Shown here: positions 47,101 through 58,510 of the stretch, one piece after another
Numbering within the stretch: position 1 is the first letter of the stretch
Layout of the letters: each line of letters opens with the position of its first letter
DNA from: Tubiluchus corallicola
Taxonomy: Eukaryota; Priapulida; Priapulimorpha; Priapulimorphida; Tubiluchidae
Assembly (NCBI GenBank): GCA_030141605.1
Contig: JAQGDQ010000175.1
Span: 126,001 to 186,000 of the forward strand
DNA: 60,000 bases
Direction: 5' to 3'
Position numbers and translations under genes: made by a program
Notes under the pieces: model-generated
Databases searched by the model: none
The model's input: the letters and a program-made list of their open reading frames with translations, nothing else
What the model was told of the DNA's origin: nothing

Positions 47101-49081
47101 AGGGTACAGATTTCCCCAACTCTAAAGCAAGATATAGAGGGATCGGGAAACGTCAATCAACCAGCGGGAATCCACCTCACAATGGCCAATCAGGCACTTT
47201 AACCATTTCACGACCAATGAATTTTAAACACAAACAGCACAGTAAATGGCAACTCACAAACAGCAGAATACACTTAAGCCTAGCAAATGTACTTCAAAAC
47301 TGTGCATATACATGATTTAAAAATTACTTTTATTTAGACAAAAAGGACAGACAAAACTTGCTGATGGATTAAACATGCGCAAGACATCACGAAAAACTGA
47401 ATGCTTTAGAAATTACTGAAAACCATGCTCTCAGTTCCAAAGTAGTTGGCTTTCTAGTTTTTCAAATTTGAAATATGACATTTTCTATAACTTAAGAATA
47501 CAATATACTGGCTACAGCACCACACATACACAGCAGAAGGTGGCCACATGTACAGAACAAAATAGTATTTATTAAAGTTGACAGTTAGTAGGCCCTCTTA
47601 ATTATTATGCTCACAAAGCTTAGCCTGGTCAGCTTAAGACAGAATGTTAGTGCTCACATAAGTCTTATAAACTGGTCATGCATAAGCTGTTTTATATGTG
47701 ATTTGTACATACAAATACACATTAATAGCTGAAATGTCCCGCTCAGTAGCTAAGATTTATATTTGCTTTATTTGTAAGCAAGACTTTCATTGGCGGATAT
47801 AGTTTTAATTTTGGTATTGAACTTTGACAACAAGGAAAACAATTTTATTGCAAATGTAAGAATATCTATAATTTTATTCTACAACAAGTTTGTGTGGCCG
47901 CAGACTTTTTTCGTTGAAGATCAGCACTCTGGTCATCAGGTAACAGTGTTTAATCATTCACATAAAATCTTGATATCATGCACGTATCCTTGATCAAAAT
48001 TATTATTACTGCAAACTTATTACTTGTAGTCAAGTAAAAGTATAACAGTGAGGCATTTCCTGTAATAAGTGTCAAATCGTTACAAAAAGTCCGCATTTTT
48101 CCGTGTTTTTCCCTTATTTTTGTAGTTATTCTATCAGTCAGCCAGAGCTTGTGAGGCAAAAGCCAGGGAGGCATTGCTTAGTGCCAGCTCCAGTCTGTGT
48201 ATTGGGTATGTTCCTCAGAGAAACCACTACTTGCTGTTTTACATTCACAGCTCATATTGATTATAGCTTACCATATAACTATTGCATGGCAATGAGCATT
48301 GTAAGATCAGATACATACAAATAGAGATCTAGAAAGACATTTTAAGAAACTACCACAAACTGACTGCTGTGGTGAAAGTCGAAACTTCACAATTCACAGA
48401 ATGACCCATGCCCAGAAAAGCAGATAGTCCTGTTTAAATGTTATTACATTTAACCACATAAAGCTTACAGCCAAATTTGAAAATAATTATAAAGAAGATG
48501 ATTACCAACATAATCTTGAATAATTTATCCACTTACAACAAAACGAAAAATTAAAAAATTAAAAAATTACCATGATTAGAACAACTAAACTGACTGAGGC
48601 ACAACTTTAATATGGGAAACATAGTGGCTCCCATCTATGGACATTCAAATCATAAAATCAAACCTGTACACTGCTGTAATGACATCGTTCGCTATGATAG
48701 CACGCATGAGACAATGACCATCTAAGATCACATACAAATTTTCACCCCAATCAAGCATTAACCTTTTTCTCTCTTCATCTGGTTCTTTCTGAAAAATAAC
48801 CACATCAGATTTAAAAACATCATTAACAAACAGCAAGTTGAGCAAAAGTCATTTAACTGTGAAAAGTATCACCACACTGTTACTCATCTTCCGGCAAACC
48901 CTACCTTCAAAATGTAAATAAAGTTGCCACTTTCATATTCATCTCTGTCAGACAAGCTGTGTTTTCTCCCCTGAATGCTAGCAGATTCTGGCCAATACAA
49001 CACATGACATAACATCCAAGATTTATTTTCAAGAGCAGATATCATCTTTATAAGATTGTAGACTTTCAAGCCTATACTCAT
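38151..49081 (-). CDS. ~1,559-residue protein: N-terminal TPP1/ACD-like OB fold, long repeat tail
   Basis: Exons in order: 49081-48905, 48788-48664, 46982-46901, 46576-46473, 45486-45430, 43812-43581 and 42056-38151. All junctions keep phase. Residues ~1-180 alternate strands and loops, including NLYVILDGHCLMRAIIANDV, GILSKNFLITESEIKF and SEFILVVKKMAFA. This resembles the order in human TPP1 (ACD): LLVSDG..VRCLV, G..LLLLQ, AEFYLQVDRFSLL. TPP1 anchors POT1 at telomeres. A basic stretch follows (GKPPRKKLKH), then a Ser/Gln/Glu-rich tail with three repeat families: four ~30-residue acidic units, ~23 units of 14 residues, and three VSPLRITRS units. No TIN2-binding end was recognised, and the length is far above vertebrate TPP1. 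The gene model is good; the TPP1 name is a hypothesis (about 0.4). Confidence 0.72.
39276..40236 (-). repeat. Coding minisatellite: ~23 units of 42 bp (14 residues)
   Basis: Inside the giant last exon, a 42-bp unit encoding SESQNLHIQPQNHI-type peptides repeats in frame. Twelve central copies are nearly identical (the last is two codons short); about five upstream and six downstream copies are diverged but keep the 14-residue period. The period is a multiple of three, so gain or loss of units keeps the frame. It is also open on the opposite strand (39494-40195 +), a side effect of the repeat. Confidence 0.92.
40855..41160 (-). repeat. Acidic ~30-residue coding repeat, four diverged units
   Basis: Within the same exon, units built on GEDEE-x-NEASL-ETK-VSH-CE, QDEECDTQGSLDETK, EDHEFNTQASFNEAK and EDQECYTQTSRDENR follow each other at a spacing of about 24-30 codons. 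They are acidic, with a Cys or His in most units. This is a second, older repeat family in the same protein. Confidence 0.75.
44351..45376. mobile_element. Pogo/Tigger-like MITE, interrupted by a hAT MITE
   Basis: The left end CAGTTAACCTCGGATATAAG at 44351 is mirrored by CTTATAACTGAGGTTAACTA ending at 45376. Both ends are flanked by TA. TIRs starting CAGT-AACCTC with a TA target site are typical of pogo/Tigger-group mariner elements. Without the nested insertion the element would be about 630 bp, too short for a transposase, so it is non-autonomous. It lies in the intron between exons 5 and 6 of the large repeat-bearing protein gene. Confidence 0.75.
44836..45227. mobile_element. hAT-type MITE, nested in the pogo-like element
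   Basis: A 392-bp element with 15-bp terminal inverted repeats, CAGGGGCGGAACTAG and CTAGTTCCGGCCCTG (one mismatch). It is flanked by the perfect 8-bp duplication CTTTTATA at 44828-44835 and 45228-45235. An 8-bp TSD with CAGGG-starting TIRs is diagnostic of the hAT superfamily. It has no transposase ORF. The insertion is younger than its host element. Confidence 0.9.
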
Positions 49082-49110
49082 TTAACTTTGACTTGAAGTC
49101 CGAAAGCCAT
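49078..49110 (-). other. Short upstream ORF overlapping the main start codon
   Basis: A 10-codon frame (MAFGLQVKVK, stop TGA 49080-49078) lies upstream of the preferred start. Its stop overlaps the main ATG (49081-49079) as ATGA. The main frame has an in-frame TAA just before that ATG, which supports 49081 as its first usable start. The same exon also has another frame (TKWLSDFKSKLNEY, ending LQSYK) that would join the main frame only through a one-base shift, so a sequence error or an undetected splice here is possible. Confidence 0.45.
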
Positions 49111-51166
49111 TTGGTGAATGCAATTTCCAAACAGATAAAACTGCCTGCAACAGTAAAAGAAGCTATTATTTGCACATGAATTATGTAATTCTATTTAATT
49201 ACATACTTATTAATCTTGAATCTTGTAATCTTGATAGGTAGACAAATGACAAGTGCCTTAACCAAATTTCAATCCTCCATCCTCACTTGATTAACTTTAA
49301 CAAGGCAGTTTATAATATTGTGAATATATAAGCCAACTAATATCTACAGCCTCTAAGCTCATGAATCTGCCAGCAAGTCTTGCTCTTCTATCAACTATTT
49401 GAACCAACCATCGTATGGTCAAATGAAGGCTTTGACACACAGCCATTTAATATAAACAGCCACGAGCAGGAAGACCAATGCTCAAATACCTTATTACAAA
49501 GCACACAGTACAGACATAAACATCACCCCTTGGCAATCAATAACAACTAATACTATTGTGTAATATGACAAAATAACCAATTTAACTTGCACAAGTACAA
49601 TGACACTGTTGCGATTACGTATGGTGCTCAAACATAATCTAAAGAAACGCTTAACGAAGTAATTCAGCTTTCATCATTTCAATCCAACTGCTGTGGTACA
49701 GTCACATGATCATGACGTCATATACTATATATCGTAACAGACACAACACCAGGAAACAACCATTCAACACAGATCCCATTACTGTACTCGATCACCAGTA
49801 ACAATCAATCTATCAAACATAAATATTCAGATACCTTACATAGTACAAATATAAAACATCACTAGTAAGATTTACTGGCAACTGGTACCAAAAATCAGTA
49901 CTGGACCAAGTACTCCATAAACCAGTGACCTGTTAATGATTGACCAGTACTCCGTAAATGATTGTATGCTGATGAAAAGGTATAGAAATGTGTTAAGATT
50001 ATCAATAAAAATAGCAATAACAAGAGCGCACCCTTATAATAGCCATGATGAAAGCGTTAATATTATTGTATAAATGACTATTATTGTTCTAAGGATGTAC
50101 CAGTAAGATGTTTAATAGAAGTATACATATTGCTGGAGACAGTATGGGATCATAGTCTTCTTATACTTCTGTTAAAAGTTATGTAAACTCAGAATGAAAA
50201 AACACAAAAGTTATTTCAACATTTCAAGTATAAACTATGTATTAAAACAATGTTGTTGTAATGCGTAAAATTAAAATGTAATAAATTGGTATTGTGATAG
50301 TTCCTACTGTCTAGTTAGTGTATTACAGCAATATTATTATATTTCAGCCTGACTGTCTACTGTTATACTGCTTCTATTCCTTGTACTTTGCAAACATGTC
50401 ACTTTATTTATCTTAATCTTATACCTTGTATAATAAACTCATGTATGTGACAATGTGAAAGTAATAGGTGTGCTAAAACTACTAAAATTAACTTGGTGAT
50501 TTGGGAAATAGTATTACATACAGTATATAAGTTCTATATAAGTTCTAAAAATAAATTGAATTTGATGTGAAAAAAATTTGATTTGCGTCAGTGCAATCTT
50601 TACAAGGTATAGGTGTAAACAAGCAAACATAGCAGTTATCCGATACAACGAGATGCACTCATATCTCGGTTTGTCGGACCTCGCTTTTACGGATATCGGA
50701 AAAATCGGACAAAATCTGGACCTTTAAAAGTCTGTTGTTTCGCGAACTGACCGCTAGTTGGCAGGCCATCACTTTGTTTACATCATTACCTAAGTGCAAC
50801 CAAGCAGCATGTAACGACATGTGTGTACGTCAGGAGTGGCCAGTACTAGTCGCTTTTAAGACAATTAGGCTATTAATTCTACATTACCGTCGGTCTAATA
50901 CACGGCACCTACTGCATTAGCTTGGTATCCGGAAATACGGACAATCGGCAAATTCGGACCGACGTCAACCCGTTTATATCTGGCAAGCCAAGATATAAGT
51001 ATACTATCAGTCATTGCCAACATATACTAGTACCCAATATACCTCACGCAGAGCAGTCGAAATCTTAAAGTCAATAGCTGAAAATACCAATAACTAAAAT
51101 ACCTTGTACAGTACAACATTATTGGGCAAACAGCAGTTGAAATCACAACTTTTTATGAACTTAAAG
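49111..51166. other. Upstream region of the large repeat-bearing gene, and intergenic DNA
   Basis: A possible 5'-UTR acceptor (ACTGTTGCAG) for the large gene lies near 49148. The rest is AT-rich with no gene recognised. An AATAAA at about 50429 has no identifiable gene in front of it. A MITE-like element (50655-50998) is listed separately. Confidence 0.4.
50655..50998. mobile_element. Possible Tigger-like MITE, ~345 bp
   Basis: The left end CACTCATATCTCGGTTTGTC is mirrored, with several mismatches, by the right end GGCAAGCCAAGATATAAGTA. Internal GGACAATCGG and CGGAAAAATCGGAC motifs are also inverted. The end sequence resembles pogo/Tigger TIRs. Exact edges and the TA duplication are not certain. 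Confidence 0.5.
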
Positions 51167-51618
51167 CAGTTTTTTGCAAGCTGTTCAGACATGCAGTTAT
51201 TGCTCTTTGCTGTGGTAAGTCACTATTAGTTTGTCGGTTGTAATTGCAGTGCAATGCATTAATTAGTAAAGCATGACTGTAGCGAAGTTATTGTAAAGAC
51301 TTTGCAATTATTAAAAGAAGTGAAGGCTTAAATTCTGAAGATTTTTTGTTATGATTGATCGAAGAAGACATCATCCACATCAGAGGCACAGGAAAATCCA
51401 GATAAGATCTACAAGCAACAATCGAGGTTAAACATAAAGCAATCCTCTTTTCCCCCGGGGAGTAGTAAACTGGTGGAAGGAATTATCTTACTTAAGAAAC
51501 ATACAGGGATAGTATGCGAGCTAGCAGATAAGTTGGTACCGGCTTCGATGTCCCTTTTCTTATTAGACAAACTGATGTCCTGTGAGAGGGATCCAGCCAT
51601 CATACAGATAAGTTCCAG
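51167..51618 (+). CDS. Two phase-compatible exon-like ORFs, possible gene fragment
   Basis: Segment a (51167-51214) lies between TTAAAG/ and a consensus donor /GTAAGT and reads QFFASCSDMQLLLFAV. Segment b (51365-51618) lies between CGAAG/ and /GTAAAT and reads through SSKLVEGIILLKKHTGIVCE and LVPASMSLFLLDKL. Both are in compatible phase (0 to 0), giving a balanced, leucine-rich peptide of about 100 residues. The pattern FFxxCxDxxxLL then KxxxxIxLKxHTxxVxxL loosely recalls the lever region of MutS homologues such as MSH4, but no Walker ATPase motif is visible downstream, so this would be a fragment at best. Splicing on to 51915 gives a stop after two codons. Unidentified; may be a pseudogene or a chance frame. 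Confidence 0.3.
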
Positions 51619-53516
51619 GTAAATACATCATAGTGACAGAAACTAATATCGATGGTGGCTAGTATTAATATAATACCACTAGTAGTAGTATTATTTGCAA
51701 GACATTTAAGAAGAATCTTAAATGTTGCAATAAACTATTGGTGCTACAGCACACCCTCTTCCACTGAAGTCTAGTGGATATAATGCACATTAAATGCATA
51801 GTTTAATAAATAGTTAAGTCACAGAAAATAATAAAATAAGTATTATTAATAATAATATTCATTATTATATATTTTTAATCATTATCATCATCAATCTCAT
51901 TTTGTCTGTTGTAGATATTGAGGCATTACTGATTATTAGAGCATTCCACCCACTCCTACTTGCAGCTAAACCGTAAGTTATTCTGCTTCTAAGGCTATTA
52001 TTATTGTTATTAATTCAAGGCAATTTTATAAGCACACAATAATAGTCCCAATATACGAAATCTTGCGTCCATTTAGCCACCAAAGTATACAAAACCAAAG
52101 TAGAGAATTTTGCGCAGCAGTTCGCGCAGTTGGTGTCGCCCTAGCGGCAGAGCAGTACGGACTGTGTTGTCAGGTACGCTATAGCGCAAGCTGTGTGTAC
52201 TGTAGCAGATGAATTCATGAGACTACCAAAGCAAGACCAGTTAACAGGCGCTTATAAATTGCTCAGCAGTGAGATGCGAAAACACAAATAAAATATCTTT
52301 TGAATTTCGCAAGGATGCAGCCAGGTAATTATAGCAAAATGTTAATTATAACACAGTTTTGTACCTTTTGTTACAAGTTAAATATTTTGTACACTAAGCA
52401 AAGAGAACAAGGCCTACATCTGTCTTTGGCGATTTATAGGAGCTGTTATATTTTGAATATTATTTAAAGCAAGCATAAGGCATTAAGAATAATTAGTAGT
52501 TAAAATAAAAACTATTATAATCATATCTCATGAAAATTAATAGACTTATTTACAAAAGAAGTTAAGAAAGTTGATCATAAAGAAAGTTTGCAAATACCTG
52601 GCTCATGTAGTAATCTATTTCTGGAGAATTTACTAAAAAATACATTCCTATTTAATATGTTCTTATCAGGAAATATAACTTGAAGAAATATTAGGCCTGA
52701 CTTTCATGTGTAATACCTTTCATAGAAAAAAATCGATTTTTTCAGAAGGGCAAATAATTTTTCCATAACAACACTTAATCTAAGCATCTACATGTTTTGT
52801 TAATTCCAAATTAAAAGATGTTTAAAAAGCATATGATCATGCATTGGCCTTTGTTATGACTTGTAGTTGGTTACAATCAGTGAACAAAAAACAACAAAAC
52901 GAAACATCAGAGCTGTCATCCTAAGCAGCCAACATTACTTCTACCTCTATAACAACCAACTAACTAGGTCAAAATTAAGTTACAGAATTCAGGTGAGAAG
53001 TGTAAAAAATGTACTTGTATAAGCGTACTAATAAAACACCTGTGGCTAAATCCACTGACAAGTCTTAATAAATATTATTTATTGATGGACTTAAATTAAT
53101 TGATTTTATACATGCCTAGGTGATAAGGGCAATCATTTTACATAATTAAATATATAGGCTCAGCCTCATAGAATCTTTGTATGTGATAATGCATACATCA
53201 TAGTTTGTGTGCATGGGTGTATCAAGACGTTACGACGCCCTAGGCTGGCAGTTCAGTCCTACTCATCTCTACTACTGTAATGATTATTTATATATGAAAC
53301 ACGGTATGCAATTACTTGTTGTGTGCATACATGCATATGCGAATTATTTATATACAAACCTAGAATATAATATATGTGTAAGTATATAGATTAATTGCAT
53401 GGCACGTAAATGGGTGCAATTTTTAATGTGCCAAATTCACTACCTCGCATTGGAGTAAAACGACCAAGAAACAAATGGCAGAACCTTCAACAAAACGAAA
53501 AGAAAGATCTCTTTCT

Positions 53517-53646
53517 GTGTGTCTCTGCATCTCTCTCCCTCCCACCCGGTCTCTGTCTCTCTCTCTTTGTCTCTCTCCCTCCCTTTCACTGTCTCTCTTC
53601 TTCTTCCTCTCTCTTTCTCTCTCTCTCCCTTCCTCTCTTTCTCCCT
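53517..53646. repeat. Degenerate CT-rich tract
   Basis: An imperfect (CT)n/(CCCT)n run with TTCTTC interruptions. It produces the Ser/Leu-rich plus-strand frame around it, which is not a gene. Confidence 0.8.
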
Positions 53647-54553
53647 AAGACAGGGAGGGAGAGAAAAATCAACAAATCAATAAAAAATGCATTACTTTTT
53701 TACATAGTAGGCAGCCCATCACGCAGTCAGCTAGCCTCTTTCCTCAGGAAGAACAATAAAATTTTTCTTACAAGAAAACCGAAGAACTATTTGCAAGTAT
53801 ATAATACAAACTTATAGCTACAATTTTTTTCCTTTTCATTAAATGTTTTCAGTTTTTTTTAAACTAATAATTGCTTTTAATTGAGATATTCTTCTTTTAC
53901 TAAAAACACAAAAGTAGTTTTGGCTTATCAAAATTGCGCATTTGCCAACGTTATTGGTGAACTTAAGAATATTATTATTACAGTCAATGCGCCGCTCAAA
54001 ATTTTTTAACCATCCGCCGTTTGATGCCGCCAGCCTAGCCACTAGTCGCAAAGCGAAATACGTAACAATAGGCGAATTCCGTCACTTCCTCTTTTTACAC
54101 TTTGTAGCCACGATTAACAGTTCTAGCCAAAATGTAAAAGAGAAAGTGATGAAATTTATTGTTACGTATTTCGTTTTTGTGATTAGCGGCTGTGATTAAT
54201 TTCATAAAACTAAAAACACATCATGAAAATAAAAAACAGTTTTAGCAATAAGTTTGTATTATGTACTTGCAAACCGACTACTAAAAGAAAAGAAAATCCT
54301 TTACTTACATAAACCTAGAAAAATTTGTCTTGAAATTTTGTATTACCAGTAGGGGTGAGCAACTGAGCATTCGATCTCTACCAGAAAGCGAATTCGAATG
54401 GAATCAAATAATTTGCTTTGTTCTCATGCAATTATTACAATTTATGTCAAATTATAATAATTTTTTTATTTTGTATTGTGCTGCTAGCGAGCCGTGACGC
54501 GGAATAAATTGAAGTTGAATCAGAAACGGAAAACCTTTGATGACGCAGAGTCA

Positions 54554-54676
54554 CAATAGACATAGACATAGAACATTTATTTTCTCCATTTGTTTGACAT
54601 GACAAGTTTTTTTAAATATTACTTAATTATAGTAGTGGAGCAGGGCAGGGAAGGACCATAGGGTCATCTAGTCTCC
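54554..54676 (-). repeat. Dispersed repeat, copy 2 (LINE/SINE 3' end)
   Basis: Read on -: TAGATGACCCTATGGTCCTT, then ATGGAGAAAATAAATGTTC, then the tail TCTATGTCTATGTCTA. The same blocks occur in the same order at 23005-23120. The TCTATG tail repeats suit the 3' end of a CR1/L2-type LINE or a SINE mobilised by it. Confidence 0.6.
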
Positions 54677-55318
54677 TGCCCTGTCTTATAATTAAATTAG
54701 TATATTAAACACAACCATATATATATCTATGGTCTCCACTGAGAACGCACTAACTGCATCAATATGGCATCCAACGTGTTAAAGTGTGTTTCTAATATGT
54801 TTTAGGCCTATTGTTATATTACTCTGTTTTCTCTATTTTAAACTAAAGTAATCGGATTAAGAGTGAAAACTGGTAGGTTCTTCACAAACGGAATCAACTA
54901 TGCAGATAGTTTTCCTTTCGGTGTTGGCAAACGATTTTTAACTTAAGGCTTGCCGCGTGAGAGGTGTTAATATTAATAATAATATTGGTGATGTGTAGTG
55001 TGCCGAGAGCATTTTCATTAATTGCGTATCCAGTGTAGTTTTAGAGACATTTCTTGCAAAGGCTTTCGTACCTTTAAAATGCCTATCACTTTTAAGAAAA
55101 AGGAAGGATATAAGCCTGATAATTTATAATTATTCCTAAGTCAACAAGTTATACTGAGTAAATCAGTAAGTGGACGTAGGTGTATCGAATGATCGATGAA
55201 TGTATTCTTTATTTTTAACATTGTAACAAAGGTGTTTGCAAATTTAATAAATGTTTTCTAAGCGATATAATTATGGCATAGTTTTTTAATTATTTCACTA
55301 ATCTGAGTAATAGTAATA

Positions 55319-55410
55319 CAGTCCAATCCCGGCTTATAATGAAACTCTTGGTAGTACGCCGATTTTATTATTATGTTCTTGCCAAGCTTATAGTAAAACC
55401 TATGTAACCA
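55319..55410. repeat. Short palindromic Tigger-like end
   Basis: CAGTCCAATCCCGGCTTATA at 55319 and GCCAAGCTTATAGTAAAACC about 60 bp further on form an imperfect inverted pair. A similar end, GTAATCTGTTTATAACGAG, occurs at about 59306. Both resemble solitary pogo/Tigger termini. Confidence 0.35.
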
Positions 55411-55687
55411 CGTGTGACGCCGTGTAATAACTAAGTCAGGACGTTAAGAAATCAGAGTACTGTGTTCAGGGTTCTCGAGCGTTTCCGTCACTTTTATATG
55501 CTAAATCTACAGGATAATCATTCATTTGTGTAGGCTACGTGAATCCGTGTCACTGGTGAAACACTTGTGTGCACGTGCAAATTATTTAATCAGAACGAAA
55601 ACGGAACTAAAAGCTAATATTTAGATTTAGAATTTAATCAGTAAAACAACAATAGCAAATTAAATTGATAACAATTTCGAACAATAC

Positions 55688-56508
55688 CTAATTCCCCCAA
55701 AAGTAACGTTGGCCGGCTACGCTTCTGTCTCTCATCAGGCTTCCGGATCTATCAACCACGCTCTTGAGTCTCCAACCATGCCACACCGACTTTTCATCTC
55801 CAGCAGTCAGCCACGTCCTCGCCAGCAGCTCTTTGCCAGTGGTCATCAACCCAGCCTCTCTGCCACTCTGCATGGACCACGCTTTAAAACTGCTCCAGCA
55901 ATCCAGCGGTTGAACTCGTACCTGGTTGCCTCAGCCTTCCAGTAATAAAGCCAAATATCGTCCTTTTGCAGGGTGACAAACAGAACCTTTAGTTCAGACA
56001 AACAGACAGACAATTGGTCCAGGTATAACTGGTCCTCAACTGGTTTTCCACTACTATTCAGCGAGAATTTGAGTCCTATTCTGCAGGTAGAAATATGGTT
56101 ACCAAACACTTGCTTCTTGAATGTCAAGACAGTGTCATCACAGCAAACAACGAATAAACAAAAGTAGACAAAACCATTGTCTTTGTGACAAATCATCTCA
56201 CTGCATACGAGTACCATTAAAGACAGGTTCATACCAAACTTGGCGTTCAGCCATCTAAAATAACCTCAGGACGTGGACTAACCAGCAAAACTCCACCACC
56301 CTGTAACTTTGACAGTCAGAACATAACTAGTGTAAAACACGAACTCTGTAGTAAGATCCCAAAACAGGTTGAAGCCATTTGGTATTCGAATTTCAGGTAA
56401 CCTAATTACAGGTAAGCAGAGAAATAAGTGGCCAGAGCCATCTACTGTCAAAATCTTACAAAAACACACAATGTAATATAAGTTTAAATAAACAGTGCAA
56501 CAAATCAA
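55688..56508 (-). pseudogene. Cluster of three adjoining unidentified ORFs
   Basis: Three minus-strand frames follow each other in an 820-bp stretch of higher complexity than its surroundings: 56508-56278 (ILTVDGSGHLFLCLPVIRLP, FNLFWDLTTEFVFYTSYVLT), 56232-55846 (VCCDDTVLTFKKQVFGNH, DIWLYYWKAEATRYEFNRW) and 55873-55688. Composition looks protein-like, with repeated short beta-type stretches. I cannot name it. Frames change twice without good splice sites between them, so a decayed or retroposed gene copy is the simplest reading; a multi-exon gene with badly chosen borders is possible. Confidence 0.3.
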
Positions 56509-58237
56509 TCAGGTAATTAGGTCATTGATTATGTACGTACAACGTCATAGGAAAGATATATCAAAATAGGTGTTGCGACAATGATGGGTGGTATAACCGA
56601 TCATCACACCACGTATGGTTAATATTAAAATCATTATTACGCAAACCCTGTTTACACGCCCGCCAATATAATTTTAATACAAATATACTTTTAATAGGAT
56701 TTCTGCTGTGTTGCACCCAGTCTAGACTAGACACTCTTCACCTGTTGTCACGGTAACCAGAACTATGTTTTTTACAACATTATGTGTCATAGTGTAATGC
56801 ACGTAGGTTATCATGCAGACACAATATTTTGTCATAGTTTAGTTTAAACTTGAAACACAGTTTAATAAGTCATTCAGCCAGATATTCAGTGCAACATTTA
56901 AAATCTTGATGATTTCATTGCAAGTTTTGCTTGTAAGAATGCAAAACAGTAAAATTACAGATTTTTTCAAAACTTAGTGATAAAACGTGAGTGAGTTAAT
57001 TGTAGCACATTTCTACTTTGTTGGATTTTTTGGGGTTAAAAATTTTTACAATTTAAAAATTTTTGTCATTGAAATGAGTGTAGAAACAACTACCTGCAGT
57101 CAAATTGTTGATTTCCAAAACGTTTTCCCACTGTGATAAAAATTTGCCCTTATAGTTTAAAACTAGTACTTGTTACTGTCTGCCTTCCCTAAACAGCTAG
57201 GCTTCACTTGCACGTATGCAATTGTTATACCATAGCAGCGGCCATAGTAAAGTTTTGTTCTGTAGGTGGGCACTTAACATTGTGGTGTGCAGTACATTAC
57301 AGACTACACATTTGCAGTATTAACATACCATAGACTCTCAGGCACCATTAACCCCTTGCCTGCTTTAGAGTTTATACTACTGACTGGTAACACATTGATA
57401 TAATTTTGCGAAACGGGGGGTTAAACAAGCTTAAACTGTGCTCCCTGACAAACGAAAACCCGTGAAGAGACTACACGTCTGTTAACTGCTATTTACATTA
57501 GAAGTAAAAATACGTGTAATCGATAATACGAAACACACGTAATACGAAAAAATATTCTGGTCCCGTGAAAATTATATTAATGGGATTCAACTAAATGTCT
57601 TTTACTAATGTAATTCCTAGTTTCAAATTTGTTAAAATTGTTTAGTAATTCGTGTAAAATTACTAAAATAAGAATTTTGTTCCAGTTTAAGGCTTTCAAA
57701 ATTTGGCCAATGTCGGAAGTGCATTGCTTTTCAGAACTGTGTCTTGAACACTGCTGGGGAAAATTTAAAGCCTTATTTGACATATGTGATGTATGGCACA
57801 AGTAAACTGCCCAGACCCCATAACTTATTATTATCATCTTTTCATATATGTATAAATGTGGTCAGTCTTTCTAACAAAATAAAATGAAGTAATAGCTGTC
57901 ACTGGCTTGCTGTTGATGCTCTTATGCCATTGCTATTATTACATTATTTGCATCATCCTTATTTGCATTATTAAGTTATCTACAGAAGCATGCATAATTA
58001 TAATCTTTTTTTTTCATTTAAGTAAGGTGAGTATATGAATGACCGTATGGTCGTAAATTCATCTCGCACTACTCAAATTATTTTATTTTGAATTTATTGA
58101 TGTGTGAAATAAAATTCATAGTTCATATTTTATTCTGATTGTACTTATGAAAGGAACAGATGAAAGCAAATAATATAAACAATCTTTTACTTGCTCTCTT
58201 AAGTAAATATAAATAGTAGAGTGTTTCTTTTTGCTAG
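56509..58237. other. Intergenic DNA upstream of the last gene
   Basis: AT-rich sequence without recognisable coding content. The non-coding first exon and promoter of the 58.2-kb gene should lie here, since its coding exon starts at an acceptor site, but I cannot place them. Confidence 0.4.
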
Positions 58238-58510
58238 GTGTTTAGTAAATGAAGCCACGATCACCTCAGCAGTCTTCTGTGGAGTCTGAAGAGCCTCGGT
58301 TTGATGAATCCTACTACGAACCATTCATTGAATTTGATAAGCGTTTTGGTAAAAAACTGAAGAACCCTAGGCGATTCGTGTGGATATCTATGTTTGTTTG
58401 TGTCTCGGCTTTGTTTGCGAAGCCACTTTATGACATTGGTTATTATCTGATGACCCGGGAACCAAAACCCGAGCCATTGCCACCAGTTGAAATTCCATTT
58501 GATAAGGACG
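58238..58510 (+). CDS. First coding exon of a small single-pass membrane protein
   Basis: The acceptor TTTTTGCTAG ends at 58237; ATG is at 58249 after an 11-nt leader, and the exon ends at the donor GACG/GTGAGT (58510). It encodes 87 codons plus one base. Residues 1-40 are polar and acidic then basic (FDKRFGKKLKNPRR); residues ~43-66 form one hydrophobic segment (RFVWISMFVCVSALFAKP then LYDIGYYL). After it comes a Pro/Glu-rich stretch (EPKPEPLPPVE). A membrane anchor with a basic flank on the N-terminal side suggests the N-terminus faces the cytosol or mitochondrial matrix. I do not recognise the family. Read-through past the donor adds a basic, unlikely tail, so more exons are expected beyond the window. 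Confidence 0.68.

Larger units (their letters stand above)
51619..55687. other. Gene-poor stretch with simple repeats
   Basis: AT-rich DNA. A first-exon-like ATGCAGCCAG/GTAATT occurs at about 52315, but no partner exon was found. A CT-rich tract at 53517-53646 and a dispersed repeat at 54554-54676 are listed separately. No gene can be supported. Confidence 0.4.

Noticed and set aside
51915-51971. Third exon-like segment (IEALLIIRAFHPLLLAAKP, donor GTAAGT)
   Set aside because: Its open frame does not fit the phase of the preceding segment; the phase-correct frame stops after two codons.
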